64,000 nucleotides of DNA from CAVVAE01 sp963746185 (GTDB lineage: Bacteria > Actinomycetota > Actinomycetes > Propionibacteriales > Nocardioidaceae), in assembly GCA_963746185.1 (NCBI GenBank), contig CAVVAE010000001.1, positions 682,001 to 746,000 on the forward strand, written 5' to 3'. Under the pieces are notes generated by a model that saw nothing but the letters and a program-made list of their open reading frames with translations, ran no database searches and was not told the DNA's origin. A program made the position numbers and the translations under genes. This document shows, in pieces, positions 40,883 to 49,629 of this stretch. Position 1 is the stretch's first letter. Every line of letters begins with the position of its first letter.

Positions 40883-42424
40883 TCATGGTACGACGGAGAA
40901 CGTGGCACTCCCCGCGGACACGTACTGGTCGGTCAGCAGGTAGTGCACGACGTACTCGCCAGGAGGGAGCGGCCAGGGACGCCCCTGGGACGAGTCGTCC
41001 AGAATCATCGACCCACTGACCGTCGGCGGAAGTGCGCCGGAGTCATGTCCGCCGGTGTAGCCCCAGAGGAGATAGTCGTCCTCATTCGGGTCCGCGGCGT
41101 CGGCTTCGTACAGGCCGATCCAGTCCCATCGGTTCGCCGGCCCGTCCTCCCACGTCACCTCGATGGGCTCCCCCACGCCGTACGTCGAACGATCGGTGTT
41201 GATTCGTACGCCGGCATCGCGCGCGCGAATCCAGAACTCGTTGCGTGCGATCTCGTCACCGGCTTCGTCGAGCATGACGACGTCGTACCCACCCGGCTCA
41301 AGGTCGGCAGTATCGAACGTCGACGAGCCCGCGGCCGTTTCGAACGACTGTGACGTCAAGGCCTCCGTCGCGTCACCACCCTCGGGTACGACGACGACCG
41401 TCGACGCCGAGGCGCTCGGTGCGTTGCGGTAGACGGTGAACTCGTCCCCCTCCGTAAGCATGCGGCGGTCCAGCGACACCGTGGTGGGCAGAGCCAGTGG
41501 CTCGAGCTCGAACGTGGACAGCACGGCCCGGTGGTCGGAGGTCCACGGCTCGAACCCGATGTCAACGTTCGGATCGCCCGTCTTTCCGACGAGTTGGCTT
41601 TCCAGCGTTTCAACCGGACCGCCGGCGTAGACGTAGTCAATCCGGTCACCTTCCCCGCCCTGCTTGAAGTCGGGGTTGTCGTGAGTGAGCCCTGGGTTGG
41701 CGAGGGGGTCCGGATGGATCTCCCGGAACGTGTCGCGGAAGTCGATCTCGAGCAGCGCCTCACTCACCGGCCACGGCACGACTTCGTCGACGCCATCGCG
41801 AGTGCCGATCGTCTCTGCGGTGTAGTCGAGACTGGACGGTTGGTTGAAGTCGCCGGTGAGGAACGTCGGATACCCGGCCTCTGAAGCCTCACCGAGAGGT
41901 GGCAGCAGGATCTCCATCGACGACGTGCGCACCTGGTCCTCTGAAGCCATCACGTCATCGACTGGCATTCCCGAGGCCAACAGCCTCGGTCCATAAGCCA
42001 CGTAGTCGAGGTGGGTGTTGAAGATTGCTACGGCGTAGCCCGGCTGCACCTCGATGAACGCGTACAGGCCGTCGGCGCCGGAGGGTTCATGGATGGGGTA
42101 CTTCGAGAGGAGTTGCAGCCCGACGTTGTAGTAGGGGTAGCCCGTCTTCTGAGCTATCTCCGGGAGCCGGTTGTAGGACTCGAGTACGCCGACGATGTCC
42201 GCGTCGAGTGACCGGATCACCTTGTCGGTCGAGGCATCACCGCCGTACTCGACGTTGTAGACGAGCACGTCCAGCTCCATCGTGTCGCCGGTCGCCGGAG
42301 AGGTGTCAGTCTTCGTGTCCGTGTCCGACCGCGAACTGTCAGACGTACACCCGGCGGCCACGATCGCCGCGAGCAGGCACAGAGCGAACAACCCCGACCT
42401 GGTGATGCACCGCCACGAGCGCAC
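40883..42424 (-). CDS. Endonuclease/exonuclease/phosphatase-family lipoprotein with beta-sandwich tail
   Basis: 513 residues with lipobox AAGC at Cys26. The EEP (DNase I-like) domain spans ~50-300: LVYNVEYGG (Asn), IVGVLESYN (Glu metal ligand), FNTHLDYV, TGDFNQPSS (Asp, Asn) and SDHRAVLSTF (Asp-His). The remaining ~200 residues form one or two beta-sandwich domains; WDWIGLYEAD and PPGEYVVHYLLTDQYVSAGSATFSV resemble SKICH-type modules. A surface-anchored phosphodiesterase or phosphatase; the substrate (nucleic acid or phospholipid headgroup) is unknown. Confidence 0.88.
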   Translation of the reverse strand: MRSWRCITRSGLFALCLLAAIVAAGCTSDSSRSDTDTKTDTSPATGDTMELDVLVYNVEYGGDASTDKVIRSLDADIVGVLESYNRLPEIAQKTGYPYYNVGLQLLSKYPIHEPSGADGLYAFIEVQPGYAVAIFNTHLDYVAYGPRLLASGMPVDDVMASEDQVRTSSMEILLPPLGEASEAGYPTFLTGDFNQPSSLDYTAETIGTRDGVDEVVPWPVSEALLEIDFRDTFREIHPDPLANPGLTHDNPDFKQGGEGDRIDYVYAGGPVETLESQLVGKTGDPNVDIGFEPWTSDHRAVLSTFELEPLALPTTVSLDRRMLTEGDEFTVYRNAPSASASTVVVVPEGGDATEALTSQSFETAAGSSTFDTADLEPGGYDVVMLDEAGDEIARNEFWIRARDAGVRINTDRSTYGVGEPIEVTWEDGPANRWDWIGLYEADAADPNEDDYLLWGYTGGHDSGALPPTVSGSMILDDSSQGRPWPLPPGEYVVHYLLTDQYVSAGSATFSVVP

Positions 42425-42483
42425 GCTCGGAGCCTAGTCGAACGACCGTTCAGCCCACCACGGGAAGCCTCGACGAATCGCCG

Positions 42484-43398
42484 TTACGGACGACCGTCGA
42501 GGAACATCTTCAGCCGCGTACGCGTCGGTCCGTCATCGCCGGGCACATGGCCGTTGACCGCACGGCACGCCCATCCCAGCCGCAGCGCCACATCGAGGGC
42601 GGGTTCGAGATCGCCGCCGTACGCCGAGACGAACGGACCCAGATAGGCCTCTCGGAACGGCGCCAGGTCGACGGTGTTCTCCTCGTCGTCGAGACCCCAC
42701 GCGATGACTCCCTCGAGTGTCACCGACATGGTGAGGAACGCGTGCGAGATGCACGCGTCTCCCCAGTCCATCACCAGCTGCTTCCCGTCTCGAACGAAGA
42801 CTTGAGCGTCATGCAGGTCGTCGTGCTGGATGGTGTCCGCGATGCCGTAGTCCGCGAGCTGATCGCCGAGCTCAGCGACGTACGACGCGGCGGCGATGAA
42901 CCGCTGGTCGACCTCCATCTCGGCGACGAGCCGCTCGTACCCCGTGAGCAGCTGCGGCATACGGCGGTCGGGAACTCCGGCCGCCAGCAGCTCATGCACG
43001 TCGTCGACAAGAGCGATCTGCAGAGCGGCGTACCGACCAAGGACGTCGAACCACCGCTCGAGGCTGCGCTCTCGTGCGATCACGGCCCGCAGCTGCTCCC
43101 CCGCATCAGGCATCAGCATCCAACCCGCGGACAGGTCGACGGCCAGCGGCGGGAGGACCAGTTCTGGCATCCGTTCCGAGAGCACCTGGGAGACGGCGGC
43201 TTCATGACGCAGGGTGTCCATATTCGCCTTGAACCAGACGTCGCCTACCGAGGTTGGCACGCGCATCACGGTCGACCAGATCCGGATGTGCGGCTGTTGG
43301 ATGTCGCCGGTACGAGTGAGGCCGAGGTCGGCGAGCTGCTGGTCGATCCAGTCGTGCGCCGAGTCGAGCCAAGACGCGTCTTCCCACTGACTGGTCAT
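42484..43398 (-). CDS. Aminoglycoside phosphotransferase-family kinase
   Basis: 304 residues of the APH/choline kinase-like fold. Brenner-type catalytic loop IQHDDLHDAQVFV (HxDxxxxQ) and the Mg-binding LVMDWGDACISH (DxG, Asp then Gly). Many actinobacterial members phosphorylate small metabolites or proteins, not aminoglycosides, so no drug resistance is implied. Between the EEP lipoprotein and the aldo/keto reductase genes, same strand. Confidence 0.87.
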   Translation of the reverse strand: MTSQWEDASWLDSAHDWIDQQLADLGLTRTGDIQQPHIRIWSTVMRVPTSVGDVWFKANMDTLRHEAAVSQVLSERMPELVLPPLAVDLSAGWMLMPDAGEQLRAVIARERSLERWFDVLGRYAALQIALVDDVHELLAAGVPDRRMPQLLTGYERLVAEMEVDQRFIAAASYVAELGDQLADYGIADTIQHDDLHDAQVFVRDGKQLVMDWGDACISHAFLTMSVTLEGVIAWGLDDEENTVDLAPFREAYLGPFVSAYGGDLEPALDVALRLGWACRAVNGHVPGDDGPTRTRLKMFLDGRP

Positions 43399-43502
43399 GA
43401 CGGGACTGTAAGCCCTCGACGTCTCAGCTGATTGAGCTTGGCGAAATCACCGCGGTCTCGACAGGCTCGACATCCGCAGATCAGCTGATCACTAACCCGC
43501 AG

Positions 43503-44369
43503 TCAGAACGGCATGGTGATGAATGGTGAGGAGTAGTCAGGGTCACTCGCCAGTTGCTGCTCGGCCTCAGCGGCCGAGACGCGATTCCGTTCGGCCTCCA
43601 GCAGCATGCCGAGCAGTCCAACGTCTCCGGCGGTGGGGATGCCCGTCACTTCGTCATGCGCGAGCACCCAAGAGACCGCCGCAGTAACGCGGGACTGGCT
43701 GTCGTACGGCTCGTACCACGTCGAGTACGAGTGGTCCGAACCTACCGGCCAGTTGCGGCGTGACACAGCTTTGATCGTCATCAGACCCACGTCCTGACGG
43801 CGGACCTCGTCAATGAGACCCTGATAATCCGCTCGGTACGACGCGTTGCGCCAGAGCACCGGGTTGAGCGGTGTCAGGACCGTCGCGAAGGCGTATCGGC
43901 GCAACGCCTCGAGGTGTGTCGCGGGTGCATCGTGACCGTGGCCGGTGATGCCGATGGCGCCGACCAGTCCCTCATCCTGGGCATGGATCGCTGCCTCGAG
44001 CGCACCACCCGGACCGGTGGCCGGGTCGAGCTCACCGAGGTCGCCGATGGCGTGCAACTGCAGCAGATCGACCCGGTCCGTCTGAAGCCGTTCGAGTGAG
44101 ACGTTGATCTGTTGCCATGCCGACTCCCGGTCACGGTGACCGGTCTTCGTCGCCAGGAAGATCCGGTCACGGATCTCCGACATCCACGGCCCGAGACGCA
44201 CTTCGGCGTCTCCGTAGTCTGCCGCCACGTCGAAGTGGTTGATATCCCCGTCGAGGGCTTCCTGGATCGAGCGGTCCGCCACATCCTGTGACACGTCACT
44301 GAGAGCAGCGGCACCGTAGATGAGCACTGAACTTTGGTGTTCGAGGCGTCCAAGTCTGCGCTTTTCCAT
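43503..44369 (-). CDS. Aldo/keto reductase
   Basis: 288 residues from the inner ATG (MEKRRLGRLEHQSS) with GAGAGTGG upstream. TIM-barrel family marks: GDINHFDVAADYGDAEVRLGPWMSE containing the catalytic Tyr, IFLATKTGH with the catalytic Lys, and the LQTDRVDLLQLHAIG strand. NADPH-dependent reduction of an aldehyde or ketone is the family role. Its promoter region faces the operator at 44433, but that site is better placed for the ZIP gene; control of both is possible. Confidence 0.9.
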   Translation of the reverse strand: MEKRRLGRLEHQSSVLIYGAAALSDVSQDVADRSIQEALDGDINHFDVAADYGDAEVRLGPWMSEIRDRIFLATKTGHRDRESAWQQINVSLERLQTDRVDLLQLHAIGDLGELDPATGPGGALEAAIHAQDEGLVGAIGITGHGHDAPATHLEALRRYAFATVLTPLNPVLWRNASYRADYQGLIDEVRRQDVGLMTIKAVSRRNWPVGSDHSYSTWYEPYDSQSRVTAAVSWVLAHDEVTGIPTAGDVGLLGMLLEAERNRVSAAEAEQQLASDPDYSSPFITMPF

Positions 44370-44432
44370 GACCACCACTCTCTGCCCCATCTCCAAAGCC
44401 GGCAACCCGACCCGAACGCCGCATCGCAGAGA

Positions 44433-44449
44433 TCACCCGTCGAGGGTGA
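44433..44449. promoter_or_regulatory. TCACCC-N5-GGGTGA operator (perfect), site 13
   Basis: TCACCCGTCGAGGGTGA with a -10-like TAGCGT at 44472-44477 (gap 22 bp) and the ZIP start 58 bp away. Divergent AKR gene starts 63 bp on the other side. Confidence 0.87.
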
Positions 44450-44507
44450 TTCTCCGAGGCGAATGCTCCGCTAGCGTCTCGCGGAGGTGAACTGAAGGGA
44501 GTCCTGA

Positions 44508-45239
44508 ATGGGGGCCGCGTTTGGTTGGGGAACGTTGGCGGCTTCCTCGCTGGTGATCGGCTCCGTGGTCGCGATCTGGCTGAACATCAGCCTTCGTGTC
44601 ATCGGCTTGATCATGGGCTTCGGCGCGGGAGTCCTGATCAGCGCGGTCGCATTCGACTTAGTCGAGGAGGCAGCCGAGACATCGTCCGGTCAGGGCGGGA
44701 TCGCCTGTGGCCTGTTCGCAGGTTGTGCGGTCTTCTTCGGGGGCGACTTGCTGATCTCGCGACTCGGCGGCGGTCGTCGCAAGAAGCCCACCGGAGAACA
44801 GGAGGACGATTCCCCGCTGGCCATCGTCCTCGGCACCGTGCTCGACGGTATCCCGGAGTCGATGGTCATCGGTCTGACGATCTTCGAGGGCGGCGAGGTG
44901 GGGGCGGCGTACCTGGCCGCGGTCTTCATCTCCAACCTGCCCGAGGCGATCTCGTCGACAAGCGGCCTAGCCACCAGCGGCTGGAGGAAGCAGCGAATCT
45001 TGTGGATGTGGGTCGCGATCGCCCTCGTCTCAGGGCTCTCTTCGGTGGCCGGCTACGGCTTGTTCCAGGACTCCTCACCCACCACCGTCGCGTTCGTCCT
45101 CGCGTTCGCGGCAGGCGCAATCCTCACCATGCTGGCCAACACGATGATGCCCGAGGCATACGAGCACGGCGGCAAGCTCGTCGGAGTCGTCACCACCTTC
45201 GGTTTCTCAGTGGCATATGCGCTCCACACCCTCGCTTAA
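44508..45239 (+). CDS. ZIP-family divalent metal transporter
   Basis: 243 residues, about eight membrane helices. The central helix carries the metal-binding LDGIPESMVIGLT and the next helix ISNLPEAISST, the twin His/Glu-type motifs of ZIP (ZupT-like) transporters that import Zn2+, Fe2+ or Mn2+. The final helix has TMMPEAYEHGG. An ATG start with GAAGGGAG upstream. Under a perfect TCACCC operator, so metal uptake or export is tied to the envelope regulon. Directly followed by a DUF2252 remnant. Confidence 0.9.
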   Translation: MGAAFGWGTLAASSLVIGSVVAIWLNISLRVIGLIMGFGAGVLISAVAFDLVEEAAETSSGQGGIACGLFAGCAVFFGGDLLISRLGGGRRKKPTGEQEDDSPLAIVLGTVLDGIPESMVIGLTIFEGGEVGAAYLAAVFISNLPEAISSTSGLATSGWRKQRILWMWVAIALVSGLSSVAGYGLFQDSSPTTVAFVLAFAAGAILTMLANTMMPEAYEHGGKLVGVVTTFGFSVAYALHTLA

Positions 45240-45241
45240 CG

Positions 45242-45510
45242 CACTAACCGCGACGGAAAGGGTTCGGCGGTCGTCGAGGAGATGAAACCCGACGGCATGA
45301 TCACCTACGGACTGCAGCGCGGTGCTTGCTCGGGCGCATGCCCGCTCTGGCGGCCGGGTGGCGATAGCGGCATACCTCGGCTCGAAGTCGCGCTTCGACG
45401 AAGCGATCGCCGACTTTGCCGGGGCGTACGCCGACGTCAACGAGTCGGACCAAGCGGCCCTGGCCGAGGCGGTTGCCACCGGGCGGGTCACCGCCGAGGT
45501 CGGTGTCTAG
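45242..45510 (+). pseudogene. DUF2252 remnant (C-terminal end, frameshifted)
   Basis: Reading from 45250, DGKGSAVVEEMKPDGMITYG matches the late part of DUF2252 proteins. A frame change near 45306 then continues as ACSAVLARAHARSGGRVAIAAYLGSK and FDEAIADFAGAYADVNESDQAALAEAV, the family's usual C-terminus, to the stop at 45510. The first ~350 residues are missing. It begins 3 bp after the ZIP stop, which marks a deletion or recombination scar. The tail frame still ends within the stop of the convergent DUF6328 gene. Confidence 0.8.
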
Positions 45511-45968
45511 CGGCGCCGGCTCAGCATCAGCGGCGCCACCCCCCACACGACGACGAAGAACGCGCACGCGGTGAGGACGGCCGCAACGGCCGCGGCACGT
45601 CCGAGTACCAGGTCGAACACCAGGAACACCACCCCAGCCATGGTGAAAGCCAGCAGCACCAGCCCGATTCGCGCGCACTGGTTCGCGGCCTCGACCAGCC
45701 ACGCCCGGCGCCGCTGACGGAACAGAATCCGGTGGAACGCCACGGGGGCGAGGACGACACCGCTGGTGACCACCGAGCTTGACATCAGCACAAGATAGGT
45801 GGCTCGCTGAAGCTCGTCGAGTTCGCCGAAGCGGTCCATGAAAGGGAGAGTGAGGAGAAAAGCCGTGAGAATCTGGACGCCGGTCTGGGTCGCCCTGATC
45901 TCCTGGATGAGTTCCGTCCAGTTTCGGGTCAGCCGCGTTTCGTCAGGGAGATCTGCTGTGTCGGACAT
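45507..45968 (-). CDS. DUF6328 four-helix membrane protein
   Basis: 153 residues: hydrophilic N-terminus (MSDTADLPDETRLTRNWTELIQEIRATQTGVQILTAFLLTLPF), then four helices. This is the layout and N-terminal signature of DUF6328, a family of unknown function in actinobacteria. Its 3' end overlaps the DUF2252 remnant stop by 4 nt (convergent). Confidence 0.87.
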   Translation of the reverse strand: MSDTADLPDETRLTRNWTELIQEIRATQTGVQILTAFLLTLPFMDRFGELDELQRATYLVLMSSSVVTSGVVLAPVAFHRILFRQRRRAWLVEAANQCARIGLVLLAFTMAGVVFLVFDLVLGRAAAVAAVLTACAFFVVVWGVAPLMLSRRR

Positions 45969-45996
45969 TCCTGCAACGTACCGGCCGGGAAGCGCG

Positions 45997-46773
45997 TCAC
46001 GCCTCTCGCGAACGCACCGCTACCCAGAGTTCCTCGGCGGGCCACTTGCTTGCCCAATCGCTCGACACGATCTCGTAGAACGGATGGTCACCACCGTCGG
46101 GTGGCGCAAAGATCTCGTGGATGGCCTCGACCACGAAACCCGACCGGCGCAGTAACCGCACCCAGTCGCCGTGCGACGGATGAAACTCGATCCCGCCTCC
46201 GGGCCAGCGCACCCGGTAGGCCTCACGTTGGCCGCGCATCAGTCGCTCCCCCGCGACTCCTTCCTCGGCCGGCACGCACAGCGCCGACAAGTGGCTGTTG
46301 GTCAGGAAGACCAGCCGCCCTCCCGGCCGCAGGAGCCTGGCCGCCTCTGGCAGCCATCGCTCAGGGTCGCACCACGCAGCGGCTCCGTGCTCACTCACCA
46401 CCAAGTCGAAGCGTCCACTCGCCAACGGGACCCGCTCTCCATCCCCTTGGACCAGAGGGAAGCTCGGGCCGAGTTGGCGTTGCAGCCTCCGCGCGGTCGC
46501 CAACTGCTCTTCGGAGAGATCCATCGCTAACGTGCTAGCACCAGCCCGCGCGAGCCACGCTGAGAAGTACGCCGTACCGCATGCGAGCTCCACCACGTCG
46601 AGATTGTGGACGTCTCCCAGGACGCCGAGATCTCGCTCCGGGACTGCGAAGAGCCCCCACACCACGTCGGGTCGGGGCCACATGTCTTCGGCCGCCGCAT
46701 CGGTAAAGCGTTCATTCATGACCGCCCACAGTTCCCGGTTCAGCGCTATCTCGGAGGCCCTGACATCGGTCAC
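45997..46773 (-). CDS. SAM-dependent methyltransferase (class I)
   Basis: 258 residues. Motif I DVVELACGTAYFSAWLARAG, then AMDLSEEQLATARRLQ (acidic loop), FDLVVSEHGAAAWCDPERWLPEAARLLRPGGRLVFLTNS (motifs II/III). Class I Rossmann fold. Small-molecule or lipid methylation is likely; the substrate cannot be told. It starts with an ATG, and the neighbours run the same way (DUF6328) or diverge (MFS). Confidence 0.9.
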   Translation of the reverse strand: MTDVRASEIALNRELWAVMNERFTDAAAEDMWPRPDVVWGLFAVPERDLGVLGDVHNLDVVELACGTAYFSAWLARAGASTLAMDLSEEQLATARRLQRQLGPSFPLVQGDGERVPLASGRFDLVVSEHGAAAWCDPERWLPEAARLLRPGGRLVFLTNSHLSALCVPAEEGVAGERLMRGQREAYRVRWPGGGIEFHPSHGDWVRLLRRSGFVVEAIHEIFAPPDGGDHPFYEIVSSDWASKWPAEELWVAVRSREA

Positions 46774-46896
46774 CCGATCATGCTAGGCCGCCAACCTCGA
46801 CAGTGGGGTACGGCGAACTCGCTAGGCCCAGAACACGTCGAGTGTCGCCACCAACAGTGGGCTCGCGACAGGCCGCCCGGCTAGTAGGTTGGCGCC

Positions 46897-48507
46897 ATGG
46901 AAACCGCCGACAGCCGAGTGGCGGCTTCTGGGATTGTGCTTCTGACGCTGGCGTCGGGCCAGTTCCTGATGACTCTCGACAGCTCCGTGATGAACGTGTC
47001 GATCGCCACCGTCGCCGCCGACCTAGGGACGACGGTGACTGGCATCCAGACCGCGATCACGCTTTACACCCTCGTGATGGCGTCGTTGATGATCACCGGC
47101 GGCAAGATCGGTCAGATCATCGGTCGCAAGCGGGCATTCGCGATCGGCTGCGTCGTCTATGCCTGCGGGTCGTTCATCACCGCGATTTCGCCGAATCTGA
47201 CGGTGCTTTTCATCGGGTGGTCGTTCCTCGAGGGCGTCGGCGCCGCGCTGATCATGCCCGCCATCGTTGCCCTTGTCGCATCCAACTTCGCCCGCCCAGA
47301 GCGACCTCGAGCGTACGGACTCGTGGCATCGGCCGGTGCGATCGCTGTGGCAGCGGGGCCCCTCATCGGTGGCCTCTGTACCACCTATCTGACATGGCGC
47401 GTTGTGTTTTTGGGCGAGGTGGTCGTGGTGGGTGCGATCCTGGCCCTGACCCAGCGAATCGCCGACGTACCGCCCGAGAAGCGTGTCCGTCTCGATCTCG
47501 TGGGGACCGCGCTCTCGGCGCTCGGCTTGGGGCTCGTCGTGTTCGGAATCCTTCGCTCCGGAGAGTGGGGCTTCGTTCGGGCCAAGCCGTCGGCCCCTGA
47601 GTGGCTCGGTCTGTCGCCGTCGATCTGGCTGGGACTGGCCGGCGGGGTCGTCCTCTGGCTCTTCGTGGGATGGGAGAACCGGCAGATCGCCCGGGGCGCC
47701 GAACCCCTCGTCAATCCGGCGATCCTTCAAAACCCGGTCCTTCGGGGAGGCCTCACCGCGTTCTTCTTCCAGTACCTTCTGCAGGCCGGTCTCTTCTTTG
47801 CCGTGCCACTGTTTCTCTCGGTGGCACTCGGGCTCTCCGCTATCGACACCGGAGTACGGCTGCTTCCGCTGTCGATCACCCTTCTACTCGCAGCTGCCGG
47901 GATCCCGAAGGCCTTTCCCAACGCGTCCCCGCGACGGGTGGCTCAGCTCGGAATCCTCGCCATGTTCGCGGGCATCGTGGTCATGGTCGCCGCCCTCGAG
48001 GCTGGCGCCGGTCCCGAGATCGTGACGTGGCCGATGCTCCTAGCCGGCCTCGGGATTGGAGCGCTGGCTTCGCAACTCGGCAGCGTCACCGTGTCATCGG
48101 TTTCGGACGAGGAGGCTGGCGACGTGGGCGGACTCCAGAACACGGTGACGAACCTCGGAGCATCGATCGGCACCGCGCTCGCCGGCGCAGTGCTCATCTC
48201 CTCCCTGACGACGTCGTTCCTGACCGGGATCGAACAGAATCCGGATGTCCCTGCCGAGGTCACAGCCACGGCCACCGTGGAGCTCTCCGGGGGCATTCCC
48301 TTCGTTTCGGATGCGCAGCTGGAAACCGCGCTCGACGAGACAGACGTGTCGGCGAGCGCAGCTGACCAAATCGTCGAGGAGAACTCGACCGCGCGCCTCG
48401 TCGGACTGCGTACGTCGCTCGCGGTCCTGGCCGTCATCGCGTTGATGGCTCTGTTCTTCACCCGCAAGCTTCCGACCGAGCAGCCTGCATCGACCGCCGC
48501 GACCTGA
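46897..48507 (+). CDS. MFS drug exporter, DHA2 family (second)
   Basis: 536 residues, about 14 helices. QFLMTLDSSVMNVSIATVA in helix 1, GKIGQIIGRKRAFAIGCVVYA (motif A) and GWSFLEGVGAALIMPAI. Typical DHA2 exporter. It is related to the truncated MFS gene at 49209 on the other strand (DTSLMNVSISAVVRDLDTTASGVQSAI vs DSSVMNVSIATVAADLGTTVTGIQTAI). Divergent from the methyltransferase gene. Confidence 0.9.
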   Translation: METADSRVAASGIVLLTLASGQFLMTLDSSVMNVSIATVAADLGTTVTGIQTAITLYTLVMASLMITGGKIGQIIGRKRAFAIGCVVYACGSFITAISPNLTVLFIGWSFLEGVGAALIMPAIVALVASNFARPERPRAYGLVASAGAIAVAAGPLIGGLCTTYLTWRVVFLGEVVVVGAILALTQRIADVPPEKRVRLDLVGTALSALGLGLVVFGILRSGEWGFVRAKPSAPEWLGLSPSIWLGLAGGVVLWLFVGWENRQIARGAEPLVNPAILQNPVLRGGLTAFFFQYLLQAGLFFAVPLFLSVALGLSAIDTGVRLLPLSITLLLAAAGIPKAFPNASPRRVAQLGILAMFAGIVVMVAALEAGAGPEIVTWPMLLAGLGIGALASQLGSVTVSSVSDEEAGDVGGLQNTVTNLGASIGTALAGAVLISSLTTSFLTGIEQNPDVPAEVTATATVELSGGIPFVSDAQLETALDETDVSASAADQIVEENSTARLVGLRTSLAVLAVIALMALFFTRKLPTEQPASTAAT

Positions 48508-48547
48508 TCACATTCACTCACGCCCGGCACTAGTGCAAGGGCGGAAC

Positions 48548-48564
48548 TCACCCGCCACGGGTGA
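48548..48564. promoter_or_regulatory. TCACCC-N5-GGGTGA operator (perfect), site 14
   Basis: TCACCCGCCACGGGTGA lies 77 bp before the second DUF1269 gene, in the 134-bp gap after the MFS gene. Confidence 0.85.
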
Positions 48565-48641
48565 TCCTCGGCTGGAAGGAAAGCCAGAGGATCGAAGAGC
48601 CCGGGCGCCGGGCTTCTCGGATGACGTATGAGGGAGCCGCT

Positions 48642-49208
48642 ATGTCGGATGACCAAACCCCCACGACCAGTTCCAATGACGACATGATTGCTGCCGCGAG
48701 CGATGGGGCATACACGCTCTTGGTCGCGGACTTCGCCGACACCGGCACCGCCTGGGACGCCTACAAATTGTTGGAGTCGGTCGAGGACGGGCGCACCGTC
48801 GAGATCGAGGGTGTCGTCGTGGTCAAGCGCGAGGCCGACGGACCGGTCGAGGTCCAGAAAGCCACCGACCACAGCACCAGGTCCGGGTTGAAGTGGGGCG
48901 TCGTCGGAGGCATCGCGCTAGGTGTGATCTTCCCGCCGTCGATCATCGGTAGCGCCGCAGCTCTGGGCGCGGCGGGCGCCGCGACCGGCAAGCTCCGCCA
49001 ACGACACCACCGCAACGAGCTAGAGGACCAGCTGGAGAACTCCATCGCGCCGGGTCATTCTGGGATCATCGCGCTGGTGTCCGACCCGGGAGCCGTCGAG
49101 ATCCGCAAGGCCCTGGCGAAGGCAGACGCTATCGTGGAGTCCGCGATTGACGACGTCGCCGCGCGTGACATCAAAGCGGCTGCCAAAGAAGCCGACCACG
49201 ACACATGA
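48642..49208 (+). CDS. DUF1269-family membrane-associated protein, copy 2
   Basis: 188 residues with GAGGGAGC before the ATG. An N-terminal ferredoxin-like half (GAYTLLVADFADTGTAWDAYKLLESVEDGRTVEIEGVVVVKRE), then a hydrophobic glycine-rich hairpin (GLKWGVVGGIALGVIFPPSIIGSAAALGAAGAATG), then a second half (SGIIALVSDPGAVEIRKALAKADAIVESAIDD). This is the classic DUF1269 arrangement. Related to the copy at 13432. Its 3' end coincides with the break point of a truncated MFS gene. Confidence 0.87.
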   Translation: MSDDQTPTTSSNDDMIAAASDGAYTLLVADFADTGTAWDAYKLLESVEDGRTVEIEGVVVVKREADGPVEVQKATDHSTRSGLKWGVVGGIALGVIFPPSIIGSAAALGAAGAATGKLRQRHHRNELEDQLENSIAPGHSGIIALVSDPGAVEIRKALAKADAIVESAIDDVAARDIKAAAKEADHDT

Positions 49209-49620
49209 CCGTGGCGTAACCGTGGATGAGCGACTGCATCCCCGGCAGCAACAGCGAGGCCCCCAGACCACCGAAGATCGCCCAGAAGACCACGATCGCC
49301 GTCAAACCCTGGGCGAGAGTCATGGCCAACACCCCGAGGGCATACGCGAGCAACCCCAAGATATAGGCGCGCTTCCGGCCGGTCAGGTCGCCCACCTTGC
49401 TGTTGATCAAGATGAACGCCGCCGAAACCAGTGCTTCGAGAGCGATGGCGGATTGCACACCGCTGGCCGTCGTGTCCAAGTCCCTGACGACCGCGGAGAT
49501 CGACACATTCATCAACGACGTGTCGACGACCAGGACGAACATCGCCGCCGCCAGCAAAAGCATCAGGCGGCGGTTCCCAGTGATCTGGGGTTCTACAACG
49601 TCATCTGGGCCTGTACTCAT
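49209..49620 (-). pseudogene. Truncated MFS exporter, N-terminal fragment
   Basis: From the ATG at 49620 there are ~137 normal residues of a DHA2-like MFS protein, with helices 1 to ~4 and motif A SKVGDLTGRKRAYILGLLAYALG. Similarity breaks off at SLIHGYATV, where the DUF1269 gene ends; the frame then reads antisense coding for 12 residues to a stop at 49171. A full exporter needs ~500 residues, so this gene is disabled. The junction suggests a recombination event brought the DUF1269 unit here. Confidence 0.82.
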
Positions 49621-49629
49621 GTCGCCCTC

